This document shows positions 1-8,442 of a DNA stretch of 35,804 nucleotides, piece after piece. Within the stretch, counting starts at the first letter, position 1. Every line of letters begins with the position of its first letter. A program made the translations under genes and the position numbers. The notes under the pieces are model-generated. The model was not told the DNA's origin. It ran no database searches and saw only the letters and a list, made by a program, of their open reading frames with translations. Source of the DNA: Syntrophobacterales bacterium (GTDB lineage: Bacteria; Desulfobacterota; Syntrophobacteria; Syntrophobacterales; Thermodesulforhabdaceae); the NCBI GenBank assembly GCA_026992355.1, contig JALXAE010000295.1, forward strand, positions 1 to 35,804, given 5' to 3'.

Positions 1-319
1 GAACATACCTGCGAACCGTGGATTCAGAACCTTGATAACCATGCTCCTCCACCAACCGGTGGTAAACACGTCTTGCCGTATGCCGTTGCTTGATAGGGCG
101 TTCTTTGTCCTCCTCAAGCCATGAGTCAATGATATCCATGAAAGGATCAAGGACAGGAAACCACTGCGCTGCTCGCCTCGAATATCCAGTATATTCACCC
201 CTCAGAACCTTGCGGATCGTATTCCGAGAATGGCCAGTCTCCCGCGCAAGTTCCTTGATCGATTTGCCGTATACCCTGTGCGCTATCCGTATGTATTCAT
301 ATTGATCCACCTTCAGCAT
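1..319 (-). CDS. istA: IS21-family transposase IstA, N-terminal part (continues beyond window start)
   Basis: Minus-strand translation MLKVDQYEYIRIAHRVYGKSIKELARETGHSRNTIRKVLRGEYTGYSRRAAQWFPVLDPFMDIIDSWLEEDKERPIKQRHTARRVYHRLVEEHGYQGSESTVRRYV: HTH plus IstA-like N-terminus. Confidence 0.88.
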   Translation of the reverse strand, partial: MLKVDQYEYIRIAHRVYGKSIKELARETGHSRNTIRKVLRGEYTGYSRRAAQWFPVLDPFMDIIDSWLEEDKERPIKQRHTARRVYHRLVEEHGYQGSESTVRRYV

Positions 320-381
320 CCTCCTTACCTCCATACCAGGTGTTTATCTCACACCCAATATGGAGTCTCTCCTGAGGGGGG

Positions 382-434
382 TCAATTTTACGTTATCACA
401 ACCCCCTAAAAGGGGTCAGTTTTACGTTATCACA
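382..434. repeat. IS21 terminal repeats (two copies, one mismatch)
   Basis: TCAATTTTACGTTATCACA (382-400) and TCAGTTTTACGTTATCACA (416-434). Confidence 0.8.
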
Positions 435-958
435 ATCAATGGGAGGGGGATTAGAAGTCGTTTCAACTTTTGCGCATTGAAGTTGGGCTTGGCAGCGCCT
501 CTTGTTATGATTTGATCCCAATAAGAGGAAGAATAAAAGAAATACTCCAGGTATTGTGTCAAAACGTATGTGATGTTTGGAATAATCCTTATAAGATATG
601 ATGCAAAAACAACTTCATTATCAGGCAGGTCTTTAATTCTAAATGTTTTCCCTGTAGTTGAACCTGTTCGTGCAAAAACAAGATCATTGATCCCGACTTC
701 GAAGTCCTTTAATCTAGATTTATCTATAGTCACATAAGGCACTGTATCCCATTTCACTTCATTGTTTTGTATATCAGTAATTCTCAAAAACTTCACGCCT
801 GTGCGTGTTTTCGTTGCACTCGCAGTGTATCCATACTGAGGATTTTTCGATAATAACTTCCCCAACCTAACCCAATTCCAGCCCTTTGGGAGTTTATAGG
901 GGCCTTCCTCCTGTGGCAGGGATTTCCAATCAGTCTCGGGGTGAGTTTTTTGGGCCAT
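422..958 (-). pseudogene. hsdS: Type I restriction-modification specificity subunit HsdS, truncated after the first target recognition domain by the IS21 end
   Basis: LPKGWNWVRLGKLL...GVKFLRITDIQNNEVKWDTVPYVT...INDLVFARTGSTTGKTFRI...GAAKPNFNAQKLKRLLIPLPL is a TRD plus conserved-region pattern; reading frame ends inside the IS terminal sequence. Confidence 0.85.
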
Positions 959-980
959 TGATTGCCTCTCTTTTCTGTTT

Positions 981-2537
981 TCACAAAACCTCTTTGATCG
1001 ATTTTATGAGCTTGCCGATCTCATAATCAATTACTTCAATTTCATTGAGGAGTTCCCTGGGGTCTATGAACTGAAATTCTTCCTTCTTGTTCGGGTTCTT
1101 GGGAGTGAGGTCATAGTTATTCTCAATAATCTCTTCAACAGGCACAACCCAGCTGTTGTCTGATATCTCTCTATCCTTAATCTTCTTCAATGCATCTTCA
1201 AAGTGTTTGTCCTTTATTGTTTTCTTCTTCGTAAACTTTCCCCCCAGTTCATAGAACCATATCTCTTTCGTTTTGCTTCCGTCTTTCTGGAAAAACAGCA
1301 GACAGGTTTTTACACCCGCCCCCATCGAGGTAAATACTCCCTGCGGGAGGGAAACAATTGCAGTGACATTAAACTTCTCTAGGAGTTCTTTCCTGATCTC
1401 CATGAATTTCCCGCCCCCGAACAATATCTGTCCTTCAGGCAGCACCATACCGACCTTTCCGTCGTCGGCGAGTTTTCTCATAATGTATTGCAGGGCGAGC
1501 GCTTCAGTCGCCTGGATGGGATAGGGAAAGTTGTTCTGAACACTCTTGTTTTCCTCTCCACCGAACGGCGGGTTTGTGAGTATCACTGAATATTTGCTTT
1601 CCTCGGGAACATTGTGCACATCCTCCTCTAGCGTATTCGTTCTGATAGTATTAGGTCTTGATAGCCCGTGAAGTATGAGGTTCATCGTGCCCATTAGGTA
1701 GGGCAGCGGTTTCTTTTCAATTCCGAAGAAGGTCGAGTTCTGGAGCTTTTCAGACTGCTTTTTGGTCGGAGCACCTCCGAGCTTTTCAAGTATGTGTTTA
1801 TAGGATTCTATCAGGAATCCGCCAGATCCTAAGAAGGGGTCAAGGATTTTGTCGTCAATATCAGGATCCACAGCCCTGACGATAAATCTTACAACAGGTC
1901 TTGGGGTGTAAAATTCTCCTGTCCACCCTGCCTCATTGCCCATGTTGAGAAGCAGTTCCTCATAAAACTGGGACAGAATATGGGTGTCTTCATAATTTTC
2001 AGGGTCAATTTTTGTTATCCTATCGATAACATCCATCAGATTATAGGGAGATCGTACCTTGTTACCCGGGATTTCAGCAAAAAGCTGGGCAATTCTTTCC
2101 TTCTCAACAGAACCTCTCAGGCCTCTCAAATAGGGGAAGAGAATGTTATCTATAAAGTAGATAAGAGCGTTGTCCTGCTTCCCAAGAACTTTCAGAATGT
2201 TGTCAACGTCCTCCCCTTCGTCTACAAATTCTTTTAGCGATTCCCGGGGCTTTCCAATCCAGTCTTTAGTAGTCCAGTTACTCCAGTGAAACTTGGGTTC
2301 AATAACAGGGTCATACTTCTCCCCCATTAATAGCGCTATTTCCTCCTGCTGTTTTTCGATACCTTCAAACATTTTTAGGAACAGTAGCCAGGACAACTGT
2401 TCCATGTAGTCATTTGCAGAAGAGGTTCCGTCATCCCTCCTTAAAATGTCGCAGGCTGTCTTGACCTCAGACTTGACATTGACGGTTTTGGCCTCATTTT
2501 TCTTTTTCTGCTTTCCCTTAGCTTTCCCCATACTCAC
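981..2537 (-). CDS. hsdM: Type I restriction-modification DNA methyltransferase subunit HsdM
   Basis: 518 aa; HsdM_N-like start, GEFYTPRPVVRFIV, DPFLGSGGFLIES, ILTNPPFGG motifs. Confidence 0.95.
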   Translation of the reverse strand: MSMGKAKGKQKKKNEAKTVNVKSEVKTACDILRRDDGTSSANDYMEQLSWLLFLKMFEGIEKQQEEIALLMGEKYDPVIEPKFHWSNWTTKDWIGKPRESLKEFVDEGEDVDNILKVLGKQDNALIYFIDNILFPYLRGLRGSVEKERIAQLFAEIPGNKVRSPYNLMDVIDRITKIDPENYEDTHILSQFYEELLLNMGNEAGWTGEFYTPRPVVRFIVRAVDPDIDDKILDPFLGSGGFLIESYKHILEKLGGAPTKKQSEKLQNSTFFGIEKKPLPYLMGTMNLILHGLSRPNTIRTNTLEEDVHNVPEESKYSVILTNPPFGGEENKSVQNNFPYPIQATEALALQYIMRKLADDGKVGMVLPEGQILFGGGKFMEIRKELLEKFNVTAIVSLPQGVFTSMGAGVKTCLLFFQKDGSKTKEIWFYELGGKFTKKKTIKDKHFEDALKKIKDREISDNSWVVPVEEIIENNYDLTPKNPNKKEEFQFIDPRELLNEIEVIDYEIGKLIKSIKEVL

Positions 2538-2687
2538 ACCTGCTCATTATCAATGATTTTCATGCCAGCAACACTGTGGTTCAAGGTTGGAATTTAAACA
2601 ATATAATGTTAACGCCAAGTGGTCAGAGCACGGAGGTCTTGCATCAATTCTGATAGGCCTAACAGGACATCCTCTATGCTCGAAAAC

Positions 2688-3908
2688 CTATTTGTTCTGT
2701 TCGGGCCAAGCAGGGTCTAATCCTAAGAACTCGTTTGCACTCTTACCTTCAAGGTGGACAAGTCCCTTTTTAGCATCGATCATCTTCTGGGGCAAAGGTA
2801 AAACATCATGTCCCAGGGGCTTGTAAGCCCAGGGGTTATGCCATAGTAGTGGTGTCTGATCTTCCCTAGCCATGTTCCAGGGATCTAAATTTCGTACAAT
2901 TAAAGCAGCGCTCACCTTTCTGTTACGAGGACCATTCGGGCCAAAGAATGCAGATTCAAGACGAACTGGGGATTCGTTAAACTCGATATTCCCATCAGGA
3001 AGTTTAGCATAATTTTCAATAACTATCTTCCCTCCGAATAACACATCTCTGATTTCTACATCCCTTATGGGGAACTCGTTCACCACATTTATGCCAACTA
3101 TGTAAGGAAGGCCAAGGTTACCATATGCTCTGTTTTTCTCATGGATTGAGGTTACAATCCCTTTCGGATGTCCTAGCCACTCCCACTCGGAGGAAATGAT
3201 CCCGAGGGGACGCCTGTTGTGTCTTCCTCTCGCTTCAAGTTTTTTTGGTATAGCGGAAAAAGTGATTTTCCAGCCATTATATTCCCACTCCCAATTAGGA
3301 AAGGATTTAAAACCATCTTCTTTGCTTTCTTCATATTGATTTGTTACTAAATCAGGGTCCAGTTTAGATACCTTGTTTTCCAAGAACTTAAGGACTTTGC
3401 GTCCTGAGGGACTGGCTGATGATACCTCGTGAACTTGAAGGTCAATGAAGAAATTGGGCGTATGCAGCTTGTTCAAAGTGTCATAAAATTGATTGACTCT
3501 GGCTTTCGATCCTGCCTCTTGATCAGAGATAGCAGATAATGTCAACTCCAGATAAAACAAGGGTGTATCATCCTTAAGCACTTTGAAATCCGGATGTCGT
3601 GAGGAGTCTTCCACTTTTGGATGTAACTCCACGATAAAACCCATGCCAGTAAGGAGGTGGTACATATATATTTCAAAAAAAGCGCTCAGGTGTTGCCTTG
3701 AGTCTCTGGATCGAAAGCGTTTGCGAACGTCTGCTTTACCTTCGGGTGGGTAGTTTTGAAACCAGCTTTCTAAACGATTTCGGATTGCCTCAACTGAAGG
3801 GCGAGCAGAGCGGTTGAGGTACTCAAATTTGGACTCTCCATAAGTTTTGGGTCCCATATAATCGCGCTTTCTTATATCAAAAAGTCTGCCCCTTCTTCCC
3901 ATGTTCAA
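2688..3908 (-). CDS. Hypothetical protein with PD-(D/E)XK-like nuclease motif
   Basis: 406 aa; HLSAFFEIYMYHLLTGMGFIVELHPKVEDSSRHPDFKVLKDDTPLFYLELTLSA gives an E...PD...ExT pattern; same strand as and downstream of SIR2/Ago. Confidence 0.55.
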   Translation of the reverse strand: MNMGRRGRLFDIRKRDYMGPKTYGESKFEYLNRSARPSVEAIRNRLESWFQNYPPEGKADVRKRFRSRDSRQHLSAFFEIYMYHLLTGMGFIVELHPKVEDSSRHPDFKVLKDDTPLFYLELTLSAISDQEAGSKARVNQFYDTLNKLHTPNFFIDLQVHEVSSASPSGRKVLKFLENKVSKLDPDLVTNQYEESKEDGFKSFPNWEWEYNGWKITFSAIPKKLEARGRHNRRPLGIISSEWEWLGHPKGIVTSIHEKNRAYGNLGLPYIVGINVVNEFPIRDVEIRDVLFGGKIVIENYAKLPDGNIEFNESPVRLESAFFGPNGPRNRKVSAALIVRNLDPWNMAREDQTPLLWHNPWAYKPLGHDVLPLPQKMIDAKKGLVHLEGKSANEFLGLDPAWPEQNK

Positions 3909-4070
3909 ACCCTCTATTGCTTTGTTGAAAAGAGTTCAATAAAAAGTCGTGTTGAAGTTTCTTGAAAACACAGAATTTATTCATCCAGATCTAACAAAGT
4001 TCTGACAGTATTATGTTCCGTAAGCATTTTCCCTAGGAAGTATAGTTTTTAATTGCGCCGATACTGGATG

Positions 4071-5117
4071 TTATATGTATATGTCGTCATTGTCTGTTCT
4101 TCCAAGCTGGTCCCATAAAGTGGAAACAGAAAACTGTTCAAAGAATTCTTTGGCACCTTTATTCAAAGCAATGACCTGCTGTTTATGACAAGATAGTGCT
4201 TTGTGAATCGCCTCTGCTTGCTTTTCTGCCTTTGGAGAAACTACAACTACTTTTTTGTCGCGTTCCTTTTGAAGTGCCTGCTCAATGATTCCATTTATGT
4301 GTTCATCTCTGAAGCTGTAGCCAATGGTGAGAATGACACCCGCTTCCAGAGAGTATCTACGGAGTTCATACGCATAAAAGAGGTAGGGATCGACATATTG
4401 CAACTTGTAGTTGGTGCCGAATATCAGATCTGGATTTTTGGATGGATGAGCAGTCTGTCTGATTATATTGGTTTTTCTGGGGTCCCTTTCCCAATCGATT
4501 GATCCATGCATTTTATACAAGTAAACATCTGGCTCGAACGCCTCCTTACGCTGAAAGCGTTTCCAGTCCCAGGCCTTTGTTTTTTCGTCAAATCCTATTT
4601 CCAGGTTCTTGTCTTCGGGCTTATTTCTCTCCACGCAGAGGTCATAGTTCAAAGTGAAAACCCTGAGGGAAAAGTTATACTCGGTCTGGAATTTATATAA
4701 TCCTTTGTAGTAGGCTGATTTATCGTAATCCTGTATAGTGACCCAAGATAGGAGCTGTGTAAGAATATCTTGTTTGAACTTTTTAATAATATCAAAATCA
4801 TAACCAGCAAGTTCAATGAGTCTTTGGTTCCAACTGCCTATGAACGGATACAATTCAGCGGTTTCTCTTTTTTCAAGCTCACTCAATATGTTGACTAAAC
4901 GCTCAATGTCAAAGTTATTTTCGAATTTCCCCAAGATGCCATCTGCATAGAGTATGGAACTCTTCATAAAATAATACAGGTCTTCATAATCATTCCAAGT
5001 CTTCTCATGCCTGAGAAGGGACTCCAGTTCCTCTATCATTTTCTTGGAATGAGGTATCCCGGCTTGTACACTGCTTCCCGCACCAAGCAAGACAATGACT
5101 TCATCTTCTCGGAACAT
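4071..5117 (-). CDS. SIR2-family protein (predicted NADase effector)
   Basis: 348 aa; VIVLLGAGSSVQAGIP, FTLNYD, YKMHGSIDW, ILTIGYSFRDEHINGII motifs of standalone defense SIR2 proteins. Confidence 0.85.
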   Translation of the reverse strand: MFREDEVIVLLGAGSSVQAGIPHSKKMIEELESLLRHEKTWNDYEDLYYFMKSSILYADGILGKFENNFDIERLVNILSELEKRETAELYPFIGSWNQRLIELAGYDFDIIKKFKQDILTQLLSWVTIQDYDKSAYYKGLYKFQTEYNFSLRVFTLNYDLCVERNKPEDKNLEIGFDEKTKAWDWKRFQRKEAFEPDVYLYKMHGSIDWERDPRKTNIIRQTAHPSKNPDLIFGTNYKLQYVDPYLFYAYELRRYSLEAGVILTIGYSFRDEHINGIIEQALQKERDKKVVVVSPKAEKQAEAIHKALSCHKQQVIALNKGAKEFFEQFSVSTLWDQLGRTDNDDIYI

Positions 5118-5138
5118 TTTGCAACACTCTCTTTTAGT

Positions 5139-7061
5139 TTATAGGAACCAGGGGTTTGAAATATCATCAAGATTTTCGAGTTCCCCCGGAAATTCTTTTA
5201 AAAATCTTGCAATAAGCTGACAGTAATATATAGATATCGGAAGATTCTTGGCGTTGAATCCTCGCCAGTTCGCTCCTGAAAGGTTTAGAACATCTTGGAG
5301 ATATTTTATCCTCTCCTCCTTGTTTAAACTCCTGTTTGCCCAATAAAACTCAACCAGTATGGGACCGGGAATCCTTTTGTAGATCGCACCTCTGTGATAC
5401 TGGAGACCTTCAAACCATATTAGATAAGAGAAAGTTGGCGTAGCCGTAAGCGTCAGGTAGGTGCTCTCAAAGGGAATTAGACTGTTTGTGTGGGCATATC
5501 CGAAATACTTGTTATCCGGTTCAACCCGTATTACTACAAAGTCTGTGTTTCCACTGCCAGCATCGGAGGATAGTTGTTTTATTGCCTCGTTGATCTCTCT
5601 GAGCTCTGCACGTTTTAATCTGAAAGGGATATGAAGGACATATTTATTGTAGCCATTATCGAGATGTTCGCTAATCGTAGCGAGGATGTTTTTCCTCAAC
5701 TGCTTCAGATAGAGTTTTTCATTGTCAGATTTGCCAAGCACAGATATTTTCTTGTAGAGACCGCTGGAATCAGTGCAGACCGAATATGCAAAGTATTTCT
5801 CTATGTGCCCATCGACTTTTTGATGAGCTTGACCAATGCCGAAAATAATGCTTTTTTCATGGCTTGGCACGACTTTCCAAGGCTTCCCTCCCAGCTTGGC
5901 CAATAGCGCAAGGGCTATATTTGAAACTGCCCACTTAAAGTAGTTCCTACTCATAATTAACTGGCGAGTCACATTTTGAAGAGGAATGTTCTCTTTGAGG
6001 AGCTGGTATTTCATGTAATAATAGGTTTCACTATCATCTTTGTCACAAATAAGGATGGGCATAATCTTAGAAGTGGGATATTTTTTGACAAGAGATTTGA
6101 CCTGCTTAATGACTTTTTCACGCTCTCTCTCAGAAAAATGTTTGACACGGATCTTTTCAGGCTTCTTAACTCTGAGTTTCATGACGTGTTCAATGCCCTT
6201 AAACATAACATCCCTGAAATTGCCTTGTAGCGCCTGGAAGAGATTAGATGCATGATATCTATCTTCTTCAGTATATATAAATACAAGCACAACCTCTTCC
6301 TTCACTGGTTCTAGAGGGCCATTATCAGATAAGCCACGGAATTGGGATGTATCCGTTCTGTCTCCGTGGAAAACATACGTTTTCGTACGCAGGTGGGCTG
6401 TTGGAACTTCCTGTAGTTCACTCTCAATGGACAGGCTCACGGATCCGCTTAGGGGGAAAATCTTATTCTTATATTGTTTTAAAAATACCCTGAGTTTGTC
6501 ATATTTATCAAGGTAGTAATTCCTGTTGCTCCTATATTTGCTATCCAAGCTGAGGCTCAATCGTTGAACCTCTTTCGTGAATGGTACTTCAGGATCTTTG
6601 ATGAATTTGAAGTCTGCTAAAAAACCGAATTTTCCTCCGGTTTGGAGTTGCAAATAGTATGGTTCAAGCCACACGGTTTCTTTACCTTCTTTATGATCCT
6701 TTAAAACAAAAAAGAGCCGCCTTCGAAATTCCCTCCTTGTAAATACACAATCATCGTGATTGCTTTGGGAAATCTTCATTACAGCGTTCTGGAGGAGATG
6801 ATATAGATAGGTCACTGCTAACTTGTGGTTCGAATCCTGTTTGCACAGGTATTCGTCAAACCCTTTACGGGGCTCAAAGGAAATCCAATAGCCTTGTCGG
6901 TCTTCTGGGTCTTGATCAACGGGGAGGGTGTAGCGATAGAGATCGCTAAAGGGGCCTTCCTTTCTCTCACCTCGGTATTCCTTTCTCCATACCCTGAATC
7001 TGAATTCCTGAGGCACAAGTGGGTAGAAATTCAGGCGAATGAGTTCGCGTTGTTCGTTCAT
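5139..7061 (-). CDS. Prokaryotic Argonaute (N/L-like region + MID + PIWI), predicted catalytically inactive
   Basis: 640 aa; N/L2-like FLADFKFI...VQRLSLSLDSKYRSNRNYYLDKYDKLRVFLK; MID YYYMKYQLLKENIPLQNVTRQ; PIWI NIALALLAKLGGKPWKV; first catalytic Asp position reads IIFGIGQAH, RDG-type motif reads LHIPFRLKRAELREI. Confidence 0.85.
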   Translation of the reverse strand: MNEQRELIRLNFYPLVPQEFRFRVWRKEYRGERKEGPFSDLYRYTLPVDQDPEDRQGYWISFEPRKGFDEYLCKQDSNHKLAVTYLYHLLQNAVMKISQSNHDDCVFTRREFRRRLFFVLKDHKEGKETVWLEPYYLQLQTGGKFGFLADFKFIKDPEVPFTKEVQRLSLSLDSKYRSNRNYYLDKYDKLRVFLKQYKNKIFPLSGSVSLSIESELQEVPTAHLRTKTYVFHGDRTDTSQFRGLSDNGPLEPVKEEVVLVFIYTEEDRYHASNLFQALQGNFRDVMFKGIEHVMKLRVKKPEKIRVKHFSEREREKVIKQVKSLVKKYPTSKIMPILICDKDDSETYYYMKYQLLKENIPLQNVTRQLIMSRNYFKWAVSNIALALLAKLGGKPWKVVPSHEKSIIFGIGQAHQKVDGHIEKYFAYSVCTDSSGLYKKISVLGKSDNEKLYLKQLRKNILATISEHLDNGYNKYVLHIPFRLKRAELREINEAIKQLSSDAGSGNTDFVVIRVEPDNKYFGYAHTNSLIPFESTYLTLTATPTFSYLIWFEGLQYHRGAIYKRIPGPILVEFYWANRSLNKEERIKYLQDVLNLSGANWRGFNAKNLPISIYYCQLIARFLKEFPGELENLDDISNPWFL

Positions 7062-7591
7062 ATTTCTCAGCCCTTGAATTCTGGGGTTACGTGCATCTTG
7101 GAGCGCACTTTGATTTATCTCTACATAACATATTCGTATTCTATATGATCATTCTATATGATCATATTCTACGTATTCCACGTATCTCGTATTTCGGGTT
7201 GTGTCAGGTTCTGCACTGATTGTTTAGAATAATACAGAAACAATTAAAAAGGCAAAGGTAAACATTTTGGCCTTCAGAACATGAATATCAAAAAAGCAAG
7301 CGGATGCTAAGGTAAAGTATGGGATTAATGCCCATAGAGATTCTATGGGTGGTGACAAGTGTCGTTTTGGTTAACGGTTAACAGCACAATCGATTAACGG
7401 CTCATCGGCGATAATGGGGGAAGAATAGGGATTATGGCCAGCGAGAATTGATTATGTTTTATTTTATGGCCATAATTGAGTATTTGTGGAGGCTGGCGAT
7501 TTAATTCTTTTATTTATGGAGTTGAGCGATAATAAATAAGGTCAGAAAAACAGCATTTAAAACCTTAATCCATAATATACCCAGTGATTTC
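7062..7591. promoter_or_regulatory. AT-rich divergent intergenic region with direct and inverted repeats
   Basis: ATTCTATATGATC x2 (7138-7163), CCCATAGAgatTCTATGGG (7331-7349), GGTTAACGGTTAAC (7369-7382), GATTAACGG (7392-7400); no convincing ORF. Confidence 0.5.
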
Positions 7592-7903
7592 ATGGCAGGA
7601 GGCAACCTCGGCAGGAAAGGCGAAATGATTCTGGAATGCCCGTTCTGTCACAAAGGGAAGATCAGGGTTTTCCATAAGGAAGGCTATCTGCAGCCAAAAG
7701 TATCGAGGATATCAGCAGGCGCAAAGACGACGTACCACAGGGTCCCGGACACCTATCAGGTCCTTGAGGACTGCCCGAATTGCGGGAAAAGCAAGAAAGA
7801 CATAGAGCTGAAGTTTGAAGGCAAGTACGTGGACAAGGAGAAACTCAAAAAGCGCATGGAACAGCTGAAAAAGCAGGGCATACCCACGAAGATAGAGTTT
7901 TAA
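7592..7903 (+). CDS. Small zinc-ribbon protein of archaeal type
   Basis: 103 aa; CPFCHKGKI...SRISAGAKTTYHRVPDTYQVLEDCPNCGKSKKDIE (two CPxC motifs). Confidence 0.75.
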   Translation: MAGGNLGRKGEMILECPFCHKGKIRVFHKEGYLQPKVSRISAGAKTTYHRVPDTYQVLEDCPNCGKSKKDIELKFEGKYVDKEKLKKRMEQLKKQGIPTKIEF

Positions 7904-7934
7904 GGCAGATTCAGGTGTTCAAAAGGTATGACTG

Positions 7935-8208
7935 TTAAAGGGCCAAATTCCTTTTAACATCATAGGGAATGTACGCCCCGCATTTTTTGCATATGGAGCC
8001 GATACTCTTGTTTACTAACGACTTAAGTGGTTTCCTACATACAGGGCACAAATATGGATTTGTATTGAAGCGCCTATGCATCTGGGCCTTTTTCTTCGCA
8101 GGCATGGCCGTGATTTTTTGAGCACATTTGCCACTATGTGTAGAAATTTTCGTGCCTTTGCGGGTCTCTGCCCCGCATACCGGGCATTTAGTATATTCAA
8201 CTCTTCTG
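7935..8208 (-). CDS. Small zinc-finger protein or fragment, absent from the ATG ORF track
   Basis: Minus-strand frame without ATG: ..VEYTKCPVCGAETRKGTKISTHSGKCAQKITAMPAKKKAQMHRRFNTNPYLCPVCRKPLKSLVNKSIGSICKKCGAYIPYDVKRNLAL*; three CxxC pairs; start codon uncertain. Confidence 0.45.
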
Positions 8209-8442
8209 GCTGCAATTAGATCTAATACATAACATATGCTCCTCCACAGTAACTCTAGGGCACTGATACTTCCACCGATTTGATATTATTTTCTTTATTC
8301 TTCAGCGTTTGCCGAGGCCATGATGTAGGAAACAGGTACCCGAAAACAAATTCTTGAATATTACTATGAAAGTCCACATAATAAGGGGATGAATACCCCA
8401 ACCATTAAATGCTTTCCTTCCCACTACTAAGGAGGTGGTCTT

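Larger units (their letters stand above)
1..435 (-). mobile_element. IS21-family insertion sequence, one end only
   Basis: istA plus two direct copies of TCA(A/G)TTTTACGTTATCACA at 382-400 and 416-434, the multiple-terminal-repeat arrangement typical of IS21 ends; lies at the truncation point of hsdS. Confidence 0.75.

Noticed and set aside
7138-7163. Possible CRISPR-like repeat (ATTCTATATGATC x2)
   Set aside because: Only two abutting 13-bp copies with no spacers; no CRISPR array seen anywhere in the window despite the Cas4-like genes.
8015-8215. ATG-initiated ORF of 66 aa on minus strand
   Set aside because: A different minus-strand frame in the same DNA carries three coherent CxxC pairs and is the more likely coding frame.
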